Shown one piece after another: positions 23,285 through 36,900 of a stretch of DNA of 64,000 nt. Positions within the stretch are counted from its first letter, which is position 1. Each line of letters opens with the position of its first letter. Both the position numbers and the translations under genes were made by a program. The DNA comes from Anisus vortex (lineage: Eukaryota > Mollusca > Gastropoda > Planorbidae): NCBI GenBank assembly GCA_949126835.1, contig OX421497.1:8574445-8638444 (forward strand), written 5' to 3'. The notes beneath the pieces were generated by a model. The model was given only the letters and a program-made list of their open reading frames with translations. It did not search any database and was not told the DNA's origin.

Positions 23285-23710
23285 TCAATCCCTTTACTTT
23301 TGTGGTCGTAGGGGGGAGCGAATGGACACCTCAGCAGTCAACAGCAGCTTTGTACAATATTTTACATTGTCGAACCAGCATCTCTGCTGACGGCTTCTCC
23401 GACGTCCACCTTCTACAGTGCCCTGGAAGATTGTTTTTGCTATGTCATTATGCCGCAACACTTGACCGAGCCATGTCAGTTTGCGCCGTTTGATTGTTGT
23501 CATAATGTTTTCTTGAGGGTCTGCGATTGAGGATATTCTGTCCCACACATACGCAATAGTCCTTTGCTCTACTTATTTTTCTCATGCATTTATTTTCGAA
23601 TGCCTGCAACTTGTTTTTAGTTGCTGCTAGCAGCATCCAGGTCTCACATCCATACAAAACATTGGTTTTGACAAAGGCTCTATAAAGTCTGAGCAAACAT
23701 AAGACATTAT
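23285..23710 (-). mobile_element. LINE 3' fragment, family L1B, - strand
   Basis: The - strand encodes LYRAFVKTNVLYGCETWMLL, KLQAFENKCMRKISR and, after a frameshift, YVWDRISSIADPQENIM, TTIKRRKLTWLGQVLRHN, and EGGRRRSRQQRCW. This is the end of an RTE/CR1-like reverse transcriptase. A (GAT)n tail appears as catcatcatcatcaatccc on the + strand. Confidence 0.85.
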
Positions 23711-24089
23711 AATCTTGTAAATAAATATAAATATATTTTCATGTGAATGTAATGATGTCATACTCGAGTGTTTTTTCCAAAACATGTGACCAAACCATGT
23801 GACTTTATAAGGTTTACACAGAGTTACTGTCCCTCTGTTGGTGTGCAATATCAGCTGTGGAATTAGGCTAGTTTATTTACCAATGTTTGTAGAAAATAGT
23901 ATTATAATAACCATCGTCTGTGAAATAAATATGTGTAGATCTACCTATTTCTAGGTTTAATAACACAATTCTAGGCTAGCTAAAGCCTCTTGGTGCTTAT
24001 AGACACTACTTTTTACAAAGCCGACTTAGCCAACCAGACATTACAATCGCATTAATTAGCACTGACTTAAAAGTTCATTCCAGATAGAA

Positions 24090-24219
24090 AATTATTACGT
24101 CCATTAGACCAAAAAAAAAACTCCTGCAGGGCGACAGGGATTGGTCGGCGGCAGAGCTAGAACCCGGGGCGTTTTGTTGAAAGTGTGGTGTAACTAACCA
24201 CAGGACCAACCGGCCTCAC
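24090..24219 (-). mobile_element. tRNA-derived SINE, family B
   Basis: Read on the - strand it starts gaggccggttggtcctgtgg and continues ccgccgaccaatccctgtcg, ccctgcaggag and tggacgtaataat. It matches the + strand copy at 53522-53670. The 3' tail is truncated. Confidence 0.65.
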
Positions 24220-25274
24220 TCTAATCTGTAATAACTTAAAATATAAAATATATTACATTTACTTCACTTAAAACGATTCCTTTTAAACAAACAAGATTAC
24301 CGATCTGATATTTGAAATATCTTGAACATAAAAACGAACATAGAAAAAAATTGCTGTGTCCGCCTTAAAACATGCTAATCTAGATTATCGTTAGACTTGA
24401 AAATTTAAAATAGATTAGCGAATTTCTTGAATGTTTGTTTTGTATGGCTTTTCGTTATCTTCGCTGTCAGGATAGTGTTGTTAAATAATTTATTTGTTTC
24501 TGAAGTATTTTGTAAGCATTTGTGCAAGATACCACTTCAACAAGATAATTAGCCACACTTGAATACATAAATGTGACAAGTTTCTACATTAGATGACTGT
24601 ATAACATTTATATGTAGGCCTACAGACTTATGAATATTTTTACTTGTTTCTGTCTTTTTTTTTTTAATGTGTAAGCTAAATCTCTAACTAAAGTGTGACA
24701 AAATTAATGATTTGTGTTCATCTCAATGTTTTCAAATTACAAAATTTTATTTCAAACTAAATAAATAAAATTATGGTCAAAATTATGACACTTTGTTATC
24801 TTAATGAATGATTTGGTGTTTATTGTTGTTGTTTTTATTGGTGTGAGCAGGTTTGATGACATAATTGTGCATTGTGTAATATAGCTAGTCGAACTCACGG
24901 CATTCACCCACTTACTTTTCACAAAAATAAATATAGGATTTTATTAATCACTGTGCCATAATTATGTTCACTTTGTAACAATGAAAATATTCCTACATCC
25001 TGTATATCAAGATATTTACATTACAAATCATTACAGTAGCAAATTACAGTTATAAGATAAGATAAGGTTAAATGGAAATTTGACTTGATTACATAAATTC
25101 CGTTTTTCAGCATACCGGTACTAAAAACAATATTAAAGAACCATTTGTACTCAAACAGAGTAGACATTCGCACACACTATCATACCATTTATCACACAAG
25201 AAGGAAAGTATCATTAGGAGTCAGCTATTGAGCCATTGTATTTCCTGGCTGACTGATGATTATTTTGAAAGATT

Positions 25275-25975
25275 CCCACTGATAGTGGAACAAAAGAGAT
25301 CTTAAATCTCTCTGTTCTCTCTGTTATACTGGAACAAAAGATTTCCTAAATCTCTGTTCTCTCTGTTATACTGGAACAAAAGCGTTCCTAAATCTCTCTG
25401 TTATACTGGAACAAAAGATTTCCTAAATCTCTCTGTTCTCTCTGTTATACTGGAACAAAAGATTTCCTAAATCTCTCTGTTCTCTCTGTTATACTGGAAC
25501 AAAAGATTTCCTAAATCTCTCTGTTCTCTCTGTTATACTGGAACAAAAGAGTTCCTAAATCTCTCTGTTATACTGGAACAAAAGATTTCCTAAATCTCTC
25601 TGTTCTCTCTGTTATACTGGAACAAAAGATTTCCTAAATCTCTCTGTTCTCTCTGTTATACTGGAACAAAAGCGTTCCTAAATCTCTGTTCTCTCTGTTA
25701 TACTGGAACAAAAGAGTTCCTAAATATCTCTGTTCTCTCTGTTATACTGGAACAAAAGCGTTCATAAATCTCTCTGTTCTCTCTGTTATACTGGAACAAA
25801 AGCGTTCCTAAATCTCTCTGTTCTCTGTTATACTGGAACAAAAGAGTTCCTAAATCTCTCTGTTATACTGGAACAAAAGAGTTCCTAAATCTCTCTGTTC
25901 TCTCTGTTATACTGGAACAAAAGTTCCTAAATCTCTCTGTTATACTGGAACAAAAGAGTTCCTAAATATCTCTGT
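25275..25975. repeat. Minisatellite of about 43-bp and 33-bp units
   Basis: Units contain ctctgttatactggaacaaa and agagttcctaaatctc. Some carry an extra tctctgttc block, giving long and short forms in a mixed order. At least 17 units are present. Confidence 0.95.
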
Positions 25976-26257
25976 TGTAAGGTAGATACGAAAGTAATTT
26001 ATGATTGAGGGGGGTCGCCACAACGTTAGAAGCAGCATTAAAGATTCGCGGCATTAAGAAGGATGGCAACCATTGCTTTAAAAGGCCCAAGCGCTAAATC
26101 TTCAAGAAACAACAACAAAAATTAACTATCTACGTCACATCTGTAGGCTAAGTACTAATTGCGCATTGGTGGACCCGCTATAATTTTAATCGCCGTTTAC
26201 CTTTTCAATAAAAAAATTTATAGGTGCAGCAGAAATAATATGAATTGATAGACTTCA

Positions 26258-26700
26258 TCAGCATTACCATCAATCCCTTGACCGTTATGGTCCATGGGGG
26301 GAGCGAATGGACACCTCAGTAGTCAACCTTATCCATTTTTTTTCCCTATCTTGAGTGGCTGTCAATAGTTCAGTCATTGCAGCTTTGTCCAGTCTTTTAT
26401 ATTGTCGAGCCAGCATTTCCGATGTCAGCCACCCCGACGTCCACCTTTGACAGTGCCTTGGAGGATATTTTTTTTTGGCAGCTTATTATGCAGCATCAAA
26501 TGAGCGAACCATGGCAGCATGCGACGCTTGATTGTTGGTATGATGGTTTCTAGAGGGCCCGAAATTGAGGATATTCTGTCCCAGACATACTCATTAGTCC
26601 TGTATTCTAGGTAGGAGACTCGAAGGATTTTTCTCATGCATTTATTTGCGAATGCCTGCAACTTGTTTTCAGTTGCTGCTAGCAGTGTCCATGTCTCACA
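26258..26700 (-). mobile_element. LINE 3' fragment, family L1B, second copy, - strand
   Basis: The - strand reads MQAFANKCMRKILRVSYLEY, RTNEYVWDRISSISGPLE and LQGTVKGGRRGG, closely related to the copy at 23285-23710. The 3' end again contains gaatggacacctcagtagtc (+ strand). Confidence 0.85.
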
Positions 26701-26744
26701 ATTAATAAACGAATAGTATAGTAAATGTGCTTACCGTGCATAAA

Positions 26745-26956
26745 ATGTAGTATACAACACTTGTTTTAGTATACAACACTTGTTTTAGTATACAACACTT
26801 GATTTAGTATACAACACTTGTTTTAGTATACAACACTTGATTTAGTATACAACACTTGTTTTAGTATACAACACTTGTTTTAGTATACAACACTTGTTTT
26901 AGTATACAACACTTGTTTTAGTATACAACACTTGTTTTAGTATACAACACTTGTTT
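26745..26956. repeat. 20-bp minisatellite (TAGTATACAACACTTGTTTT)
   Basis: About ten near-perfect units run in tandem. A few have gattt in place of gtttt. The low divergence suggests recent expansion. Confidence 0.95.
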
Positions 26957-27611
26957 TATACCCGTCATTTAATCCTACAACAATGCAAGTAGAAGGATGC
27001 GGCCTTCAGTGGTGAAATCTTAAAGTGGCGTGACTTGTGCAACTGTTGGGTCTTGGTAATTGGTTTCCGCTCTAATTACATTTAGCCTGTGAAAAGTTTA
27101 ACCAACGACAGGGCAGGGGGTTTAGTTGGGTTCGTACGGGAGGGGGTGGGGACGGGAACTGATAACAGTTCTTATGGTGGGGAGGTGTTACGATGAGATT
27201 GAGAGCTCAACTAGAGTTGTAGTACCTGAACTTGAACAAAATTATATACCTCCCTTCTCGTGAATGTTTTGCTCTCCTAAATGCAAGTGTGATGGATGTA
27301 TGAGGGAGATTCTGATTGTCTAGAATCTAGAACGTAGTGCCCGATCTACATCTGGACATATTATGCTATCAATGATCAATAAAAATTAAGCCAAGGTCTG
27401 TAACCGTGTTATAGAAACGGATTTCGGAAGCCCTAACTTTGATCGATGTGATGTCGGATATTTGTTTGATAGTAATATTGTAATGATATTTTTAGTGGGT
27501 TTGTTTCATATCGTACTTGTTACAGACGCTCATCATTGTAGCGTAAAAGATGTTTGCGCCCTACGCATATCCATGATTTTACTCTAGTCTTAATAAGGTT
27601 AAATTCAGAAA

Positions 27612-27722
27612 TTTGGTATTTTCCGCGGCAGTTTTGCTGATTCCACGGAAAGTAAAAAAAAAAAAGTAAAACACCGCGGTTTTGAGGTAAAATTCCGCGG
27701 GTCGCGGTAAATTGTTGGCCCT
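27612..27722 (-). mobile_element. MITE related to the one at 19995
   Basis: The text ccgcgggtcgcggtaaattg and ttggccct matches the left end of the 19995 element in reverse. Internal ccgcgg motifs recur. The left border is uncertain. Confidence 0.5.
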
Positions 27723-28146
27723 ATCCACTAGTAATGACGAGATGTCGTGTCGCCTGTCCTTTGGTGCTACATTAGAATGGATGGTAGAGCTGAAGCAACA
27801 GCTTGTATGTGTTGTTTTCAAAAGTAGGCTGTAACTGTAAGTCCTCATTGTTTTGTTTACTGTATCTTTTACCGTGGAAAACACTATCAGTATGTGTCAT
27901 CTGTAAAATTGATGGTTTTATACTAATGAGAAGGTCATTGAATACGTTTTTAGAACACAATGATCACGAAGTGAAAAAAACAACTTCTAAATGTACATTT
28001 TCATAAGTTGTTCTAATAGCTGCGTAATGAAATGTTTGATATTTAATTATTATTAATTATATTAATGAAGGTATTGCAGTTATTCAGTTGGTAGTAGGGC
28101 CTACAACTGAAATCATGAGTTGTTTTGTTTTAATATTTGGCTTCCT

Positions 28147-28250
28147 TTTTCCTGTCACTGTGGCAAATACTTTCGGGCAAAAATAGGCCTCATCAGCCTT
28201 CTCCGACACCACAAGAAATCATGACTCTGACATAGGATAGGCCTCATCGA
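28147..28250 (+). mobile_element. LINE 3' tail encoding a C2H2-like finger
   Basis: The + strand encodes FSCHCGKYFRAKIGLISLLR followed by HHKKS and a stop. It then has catcgaaaacggtgggacac and a CAT tail. This is the same C-terminal finger and tail as the - strand LINE at 14825-15500. Confidence 0.7.
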
Positions 28251-28327
28251 AAACGGTGGGACACGCATCATCATCACTGTACCCAGCTTACCAGTTTAAA
28301 AAAAATGAGAATGTGAGTTGGGCTTAG

Positions 28328-28492
28328 GATCCCAATCTCCTTTGATCTCTTTGGGAGACCTTCACGTACTACATGCAATCTATAAGAGTGCATATCCGAG
28401 TACTCTAATAGATGGGAACCTGACTTTAGTTGGGGTAAAGTAATGGCGGCTAGCATTGTACTGGCCAAACAATCTCTTAGTAGCCTATATTA
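28328..28492 (+). mobile_element. Partial SINE A body fused to another repeat
   Basis: The part from 28412 (gatgggaacctgactttagt, taatggcggctagc) is SINE A body. The part before it (ctcctttgatctctttggga) is shared with 40679-40748, which suggests a second repeat family. Confidence 0.5.
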
Positions 28493-28638
28493 TGAGAAAA
28501 ATTCCCAACTTGAAAAACAAAAAACGAGTCAGTTTTCTCACAACCTGTATGAACAGTTATGGATCAAACACTGAATGTATTCATCATTACATTGGACAAT
28601 ATAATAATAATCATACAAGCAAGGTTGTTCCCTAACAT

Positions 28639-28830
28639 CAGCGGGTCAGCAACCTTTTGACTATATAGTGCCAAAGTAGGATTTCTAATTCATTCAGCGC
28701 GCCATCAGCATGCAATCATCCTGTTCTAGCACTCAATTTTTTTTTTAGAAAAGGCTTAAATTATTTCTTTCTGGTGTGTTCTACCTGCCATTGAAAATCA
28801 CTCAGCATGGCCAATTGTGGCCGACCACTG
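28639..28830. mobile_element. hAT-like MITE, diverged copy
   Basis: It begins cagcgggtcagcaacctttt, carries aaagtaggatttctaattca and the block cattgaaaatcactcagc, and ends ggccgaccactg. It belongs to the family of 47988 and 63501. No good target duplication remains. Confidence 0.6.
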
Positions 28831-29857
28831 CCCTAGGTAATCTTTCAATGGTAATGGACGGTTTATTTCCCAGTACAGTACAAGTTAACACAAATTTTGT
28901 TCTATTGTTTTAGATTTTTTTTCGCACTCACCCGCAAGGGAGATAACATCTCTGCAGTCTGGTTGTAAAATAAATAGTAAAAAAAACCACAAAAAAAACA
29001 CCTATGACCATAAGTGATATTACTGACACGGAAAAACTCAAGAAATAAATCAACGAAAAACTCAATTTTTGAGTTGTTAAAGTTGCATTCCTTTTATTTA
29101 GATCAAAAACTGTCATAGAGAGGTGCTGTCCCTTTAAGGGAAAAAAAAAAAGGTTATAACAGGAGATAAAATGCAATTGAAGAGTTGTTATTTTTTAAAC
29201 TTTCAGAGTCTTGGTGAGTTGATGAAATGACTCTCTTCTTATCATTAAATTCTGTACATGTCCGGGACTATGGGATTGAGGATCAATATAAATAGCGAAT
29301 GCATTTCTTCATTGTCGATGTAAAGGGAATCGACTGTCGTAATAAATATTTGTAGAGTTGTCTTTTTGGTAAATACGAGGAAGGAAATGGCTGGCTTGAC
29401 AAGTATAACATCAGTTGTTGTTATTTATTTGTTACTAGTTTAAAAAAACTTTGCAAGTTTAAAAAGAATTGGAATTTCTTTTAAATAAAAAAAACTCACA
29501 TTTTATTTAATAATAACTTAAAATCTGTCCACAAACAAAAAAAATTAAAACAATGTTTTAAAAACTGATAAATATTTGTTGTAATCCAATGTACGTTTTC
29601 TTAAAAGTAATAAAAGTATGATAAGAAAGAAGGAGCTTTAAAAACTATTTCAGCTACAACTGTTATAGTCCATACATCGCTCCTCATAAATTAGCGTAAA
29701 ATGTTAGCACGAGTCAGTGACGCAACAAAAAACAAACATTTTTCAGCACCATCGACAAAATATAACAAATTTCGCAACTGATCTTATTTACGCTAGCACG
29801 CGTTCATCACGCAACAATAACTCCACCCATAACAAATTTGACATTATTTTGGTCGTA

Positions 29858-30035
29858 CAAGTTTATCCTAAGAGGTTGAGAGATTATCCTAAGTGGAGTT
29901 TATCCTGTGTCATAGGTGTTTATCCTCAGTTGTAGGAATTTATCCTAGTTGTCGGAAATTATCCTAAGTCATAGGAGATAATCCCAAGTCACAAGAGTTT
30001 ATCCTAGGTTGTATAGGAGTTTATCCTAACTCTTT
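29858..30035. repeat. Degenerate 23-bp repeat containing TTTATCCTA
   Basis: Eight or nine units read roughly ggagtttatcctaagtcata with changes (aattatcctaagtc, agataatcccaagtc). Confidence 0.8.
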
Positions 30036-30762
30036 CATTCTAAGCCTCTTGACTACTTGGATGATCCGTAACACAAATTATGTCAAAAAGAAGATTTTAA
30101 AAAACACTTGACGCCTGTCATGAAACAATACAAAAATATTTCTTCTATTACAAAAATATACGTAAAAAATATATGCAAATGTCTTGGTCTACATACATAT
30201 ATTGGGTAAACATATACATGACGTATAAATGTATCAAACATATGCATAGGCAAAAACAGCGCACACGAATTAAAAAATTCAAGTTAAAAAAAAAAAAATG
30301 ATTATGTAAAAAAAATAAAGGCAGGAGGATTAAAAAAAAAAATGTTTGTAAGAGATGAATGTACAAAATATAAAATTTGGTCCCAAACAATCAGGAATGG
30401 CTGGTGAATATGTAAATTTGCATTAAAAAGAAAATTGTACCCTTCAATCAATTTGAATCTATTATGTCACTAAAAGTAAAAGAATATATATATATTATAT
30501 ATTTATGTCTATTTCAACATAAGCCAAAGAGATGTCTTAGAGTACTGGCTGCGTTAAAGTAGATTCAACTGAGTTTGATATATCCCATTGATATATCCAA
30601 TCAGTGTGAAGTTCGGAAAGAAAAGATAAGTCAGCAGCACTATATTTTACTTAGGAAACAAAACGATTGTGAAAGAAAGTCAAATAGTCCTAACCAAATG
30701 TGTTAATGCATCAAAACTAGATCATATGTTTCAGGCTATACATATAAGATAAAAAAAACTGT

Positions 30763-30939
30763 CTAGTCCACTATTGCCCTCGTCTTGCCAAAGTTCTGCC
30801 CGCTCTGGTTGGCACCTTTGTTCGTTCCCATCTGGAGGCCGATGATGTTCTGCCCGGCTTTCAGCTGCTCCTCCGTCCAGTCATGGGCCTGTCCTTTGGA
30901 TTCTGCTTTGCCGAAACCTTCCCTGCCTTGTGTTAACAT
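30763..30939 (-). CDS. Transgelin-like last exon: calponin repeat and stop
   Basis: On the - strand the acceptor AG is at 30941-30940 and the exon opens MLTQGREGFGKAESKG. It then encodes WTEEQLKAGQNIIGLQMG and ends in SGQNFGKTRAIVD and a stop at 30763. The EEQL-AG--IIGLQMG-NKGA-QSG pattern is the calponin repeat signature. Confidence 0.95.
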   Translation of the reverse strand: MLTQGREGFGKAESKGQAHDWTEEQLKAGQNIIGLQMGTNKGANQSGQNFGKTRAIVD

Positions 30940-33900
30940 CTGGGAAATTGACAGAAACGATAAAATGAAAGTCATTTAAAGACGACATGGGGAAAAAAAC
31001 AACAAGCTATACACTATAAATGAAATCATATGAGGAAATCTGTATAAAATAGGAAACTGTTCAGTAGGCCTACTGACTACTGTAGGCAACTTTAAAAAAC
31101 ATTTCTTTAAGACTAATTAGCTCTACAAGATTACTTAGATTACGTAAGGATGTAAATGTTTTTGTTCACATTTTACTGGAAACATTTTTAAGACATGTTG
31201 AAATCAAGATACATTTTTGTTTCCTGGTTTATTTTTGTATGGAGAGTTGATAAAATTTAAATAATAATGTATTGAGAATTTAAAACACCTGTCAAAAAAA
31301 AAAAGAAAGTCAACTATCTTCAATATGTTCAATTATATTTAGGCCTGCTAAATATTATTGATATATGAAATAATTTGTGTTCGATACAAGTTTAAAGAGC
31401 AGTTATTTAGTCTGAGTTCTTGTTTTATAATTCCCAAACTTTGGACCAGCTTAAAATTTATTACAAATTCACAAACCGATTTATTATCCGAAAGTGTGAA
31501 ATTTCCTGTTTCTTGATAAGTCCAAAAAACATAGATCTACAATTTTTCCAAACTTTCCAAAACTTGAAAAATCAAAGCAACTTTCCAAAACTTTTAAAAT
31601 CAAGGCAATTTTTCTAAACTTGTAAAAATCAAGACAATTTTCCTAATTTTCCCAAACCATATGAAACCAGTTACTCACAGCTCTGCCCAAAGCCTCAATT
31701 GTTGTGATAACTTGGACCATGTTGACTTTCTCGTACAAGTCCACTGTCTGGAACAGCTCTGACTTCTTCACTGGGCCTCCCTCGGCCTCGTCGATGGTCT
31801 TAAGGAACATGCCAATCAGCTCCATCTGTTTGAAGGCCAGGGATGGAATTTTGCTCATTTTTGACGCTGCTACACTGCCAGGCTTAACCCAATTGGCTAA
31901 CCTTTTCAATGGAAAAAAAAGTAAAATATAAACAAAACAGTTAGTGACTATAAAACTTTCTTGATGAAAAGTGACCATATGATTTACACTTCTTTAAATC
32001 TCTAGACTAGACTAGACAACAAGCTTCAGAAACACTAGAGAAATCTGGGGCTTGGACTCTAAGAGCGAATTGATTTTATGGATCCCCACGTGGCTTTGTC
32101 TTTTAATGCTGGCAGTATTACAGTTTGTTTAAATTTTCTATAACCCTTATTGAATCTACGCATCTCAAATAGGTAGACAAAAATGTAGAAGATGATATAC
32201 CATCTTTAAATATGATCAGATATAAAAACAAACAAATATTTTTTGGACAGATCAGAGCCTTGATTCTCTAGCCTAGATTTTCACATTTTTCACCTTTGGA
32301 TATTTGTAATAGCAACAAAAATGTATGCATTTTTAATTATAGAATTAATTGTTACTTATTTGAAGAAAAAAAAACTTTCCTTATTTCTTGTTAAACCCAA
32401 GCCACCAAGCGGAACAGAGAGAATTAACTATGTTATTTTTTCAGTACATTCTATATTCTGTCTATATTCTCTATGTTATGAAATTTTTTAATCTTGCAGA
32501 TGTTCTTGTCATACAGAAGATAATTCATAAGGTATTAAGCTCTAACTTAGAAATATAACACAATAACAATCTGTGCCAATTATAGGGGAAAAGAACACAT
32601 GTCTCATCTCATCCCTTATGCGAGAACATATGCATATAAGTACTCTTTCTTCACTACCAGTGGCATCCGGGCATGGAATGGGCTGCCGGAAACAAACCAG
32701 GAAAACCGGTAAGTTAACATTACTATAAAATACAAATCAAAATGCTAGACTAGACTCAGACACGGATGAGCGTAGGACACAGTGATCTTCTTTATAAAAA
32801 ACAAGCGTCTGTAATATTTAAGATAAGATATATGTTTTTCTGGGATTTATCTTGCACTATTATATGGGTTTTCAATGATGTTAAATTGTTGGTTGATTTT
32901 CCTGACTTGTTATTGCAATCCATTGCATAACTAAAATAAAGTAGGCATCCCATCGGCCCAAATTGGGCTGGTGAAGCAGGGATTCACCAGTATCTGTGGC
33001 CACGGCATACTAGGGGGATTGTGTGGCCGGCACAATCATCAGCCACTTTTACTTTACCCCAACTATAGTCAGGTAACTTTCAAAGCTAGACAGACTAAGT
33101 GACACCTTGCAGACCCAGGATTTGAACCCAGTACCTTCAGTATGCCAGCCGAATGCGCTTCCGCTCGGCCACCCTGCCCCATAACCCATTCCTTATCCAA
33201 GAATTAAATAAAAAATATGATATACATAGAAACAGGAGCTAAAAACTTACTTAGCAAGTACCATGCCATCCTTCAGAAGGTTGTAGACGCTATCTGAGGA
33301 CCCATCTGTGGTCAGGTGCTCGCCTATCCTTTTGCCAATCCAGTCAATGGCTACAACAGCCCGGTCGTTCTCCCATTTGCTGTTCATCTGAGGATTAAGA
33401 AAATATAATTGTTCATACACCACTTTTCTAGTACCCTAGAAACCTTTTCTTGAAAAAAAAAAAAGATTCATATCAAAGCATTAACCCCCATGAATGGAGA
33501 AAACCTCAAACCCACTAGAATGTGGACAATGTTTTAAAATACTTTTCCCCAATTATCTCTATATTGCAAACTTTTAGCAATGTGTTGCAATATGCTGCAA
33601 TGTGTTGCAATATGCTGCAATGTGTTGCAAATGTGTAGCAATGTGTTGCAATGTGTAGTATTGTGTTGCAATATGTAACAATGTGTTTTAATGTATAGCA
33701 TTGTGTAGAAATGTTTTGCATTGTATTGCAATGTATAGCATTGTGTAGAAATGTGTTGGAATGTATAGCAGAGTGTTTCAATGTGTTGCAATGTATAGCA
33801 TTGCCTAACAATATGTAAAAATGTGTAGCAATGTGCTGCAATGTCACTGAATAAGTCAGCTGCACATATTGTTATGTACACTGTGTGTGTGTGTGAAGCC

Positions 33901-36900
33901 TAATCAAAACACTCAATTCCATAATCTGACCTTAGATCAACTCACTGTGTACATTATTGTCACACTCATTAATGTGCATTTGTTAATATGTATACTGGAG
34001 AACTATGACTCATAAAACTATGTTTCTATTGATGAACATAGAACAGAATTCAAGCAACAACAGTGGCTGTCTGTGTGTCACCAAACAACAACAACGTGGT
34101 TGTTACACAAGAAACTCCAAAAGCCCGCCTTCTGCCAGAAAGAAGTGTACAGAGGACCAAAACTTGGCAGACAACAACTTTACAAACAAACAAACAAACA
34201 AATGTTAGACGGTAGCTCAAAATTACAGACGTTCATTTTTTTGACCTGCAAGAAACAAGGAAGATAGAAGAGAAAAACTAAAAAAGGGGGGGGGGGGTGG
34301 CGATCATTGATCAAAGTAGAAAAAAGGGAGGGAATAACCTTTACTTTGGGCAAGCAAGGGGGAAACAATTATGTAACAAATGGGAGGCCACCTTGTAAAT
34401 GTAATTATCCAAAGGGTATGAAATCAAAATGTCTTCGTATGTTTCACCAGACAACTTCCCCCCCCCCCCTTTTTTTTTCTGTTTTGTACAACTTAATTTC
34501 CTGATCCATTTCTTTACATTTTCCCCCACACAAAATAGTTCAGAAACGACACGGAACCAAAGAAATTGTTAAATTATCGTTACAGAGTCATCTTTTATCG
34601 TGAATATTATAATAAAACTGCGTTTTGCTTTGTTTTTTCTTCGGTAGTGTTTTGGCTACACCAAAAGGCGACTATTCATTAGAACCCCAATTCTTAAAAG
34701 ACTTTATCTCTTCCTTTTATACACCCTTTACTCCCCACCCAGACCCCAGGGGTGGATTATCCATCAAGCAAAAATAAGCACGTGCTTGGGGGCGTAAAGG
34801 ACAAATTGATCGGGCACCACATAATATATAGTTCCCACTAGCACGAATTGACCATGGTCCTTACTCAAACCGCAAATGGTGGGCAGATGAACAAGGATCG
34901 GCGTCCAATAAGAGTTGGCATCTAAATTGTATGTATGGTTAGACATATACGACACGTGTCCCCTATCTTGATTGCTGCATAATCAAATTTTTTTTTAATA
35001 AATCTTTCTTGTTATGTTTTATATTAATCTTTTTAATAGAATTTCGCACTGCATATCTAAAGGTGTGAGGCACCTGAATATTTTAAGTGCTTAGGGTCGC
35101 TAGAGGCTCTTAACTCCGGCCCTGTCCATAGCCCAACATCAATTCGTTCTTTTGGTGTGATCATTACATTTTCTTCTTTCTTTTTTTTTTTGTTGATTGG
35201 GGGGGGGGGGGGGGGGGGGAAGGGTCGGTGTTTCTCGAAAAACGTCGGTTTTAAGGCAAACATTAACACCCTTGGGTGGAAAACAAATTTCGCGCGGCTT
35301 TGTAAAATTCTTTCAGCTTGATTAACAAATGCTTGTAGATTCACGTCTGATTTTTTTTTTTTTTTTTTTTTTTTTTAAATGGGGGGTGTGGGTGACGCAC
35401 TGAATCCATCCCAGAGTTCCACGACCCACTTAATCCTCCCTCACCCCAACATACAGAACTATGTACCTAAAAAGCTAGAAAAGTATTTTAAAAAAAATGA
35501 AACTAAACTTGGTGCGGAAATGGCGGGAAACAGTACCACATCGCCAGCCTTCAGTGTTGACACGGGGGCTCAGTGTAAACAGCAGCAGACGTCACCGAGT
35601 CACGTGAATAAACTCAAAACTCAACTCGACATATCTTTTTTTTTCTTCCTCTCCATTTTCTCTATGACAAGACACAATTTTCTTTGTTTTTTTTTTAAGT
35701 TTTCACACTTAATTCCCATTTCCCGCTTCTTTTTTTTTTTAAATACTAAATATGTTTCAATTATTTTGAGGAGAANNNNNNNNNNNNNNNNNNNNNNNNN
35801 NNNNNNNNNNNNNNNNNNNNNNNNNNNNNNNNNNNNNNNNNNNNNNNNNNNNNNNNNNNNNNNNNNNNNNNNNNNNNNNNNNNNNNNNNNNNNNNNNNNN
35901 NNNNNNNNNNNNNNNNNNNNNNNNNNNNNNNNNNNNNNNNNNNNNNNNNNNNNNNNNNNNNNNNNNNNNNNNNNNTTCTAACGTTGTAACGACCCTTCTC
36001 CCCCAGCCCAACCGTACCGGTACTAATTATATCTTCGTCGCTACCTTAGATTTGTAATTTGCTACAGTGTAGTGTAAATATCTGACATGTATCAGAATGC
36101 ATTTCCATTGTTAAAGGTTGGGAACCGCTGCACTAGACCAATCACTTGCACAGATAGTGTCTCTACATTAGACCACCTAGCTGCTCAGATACATTTTTTA
36201 AATGAAAGAAACAAAAAAGTTTTGTGGCCAGGGGCCAAAAAAACACACCCAAAAAGACAACAACAATAGTTGTGTGGCTTAACAGCAGGTCCCAGCTTTT
36301 CTCACAGTTATTCTTTACACATTTTCTACACAATCGATACCTTGGAATAGGGCGCGTACTGAATGGGACGATTCATTTAAAGAAATCAAAACATAAAAAC
36401 AACCAAACAATTAACAAAGACACACACAAACACAAACGGTAAACAGTTAACTCTTGAATTGTATTGCTCGAAAATATTTAACTTGTAGGCAACGTGCAGC
36501 ACAAAAGCCCAGCAGTTAACTCAAACAAAACTTAAAATATTGATTAAACCCACTCTATGGGGAAATTAGACCAAAGACTATAATAAGATGGACCTCTTGC
36601 TCTATTTTTGGAGCTTATATGTTATTTTTTTTCTTCTTCCGAGCGCAACCAATAAGGCTGTCTTGAATTACTTCTACGCCCCTACGATTTCAATTAAAGG
36701 TTTCCGCTGCATACAACTTTCGATTTTAATCTTAATTTCCCATTGAGAAAATAATAGCGAATTACTAAACCGGAAGTCTAGAGGACTCGGTGCGATCGGA
36801 AATTCCGAAACTAAGTGTTTCAAGTTATCAAATATCAGAAATATCAAAGCAAGCGGTCCATCTTATTCTAGTCTTTGATTGGACAAATGTCACGGTGACT

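Larger units (their letters stand above)
22649..30762. other. Intergenic region between the two convergent genes
   Basis: No conserved exon was seen between the dsf-like gene and the 3' end of the transgelin-like gene. The region holds the minisatellites, LINE, SINE and MITE pieces listed separately; the rest is AT-rich. Confidence 0.6.

Noticed and set aside
33515..33881. Two overlapping antisense frames of 115-116 residues with His/Cys/Thr periodicity
   Set aside because: They translate a 10-11 bp minisatellite and resemble zinc-finger text only by repetition.
35379..35981. 200-residue frame running into the gap
   Set aside because: A large part of it is unknown bases, and the rest shows no recognisable domain.
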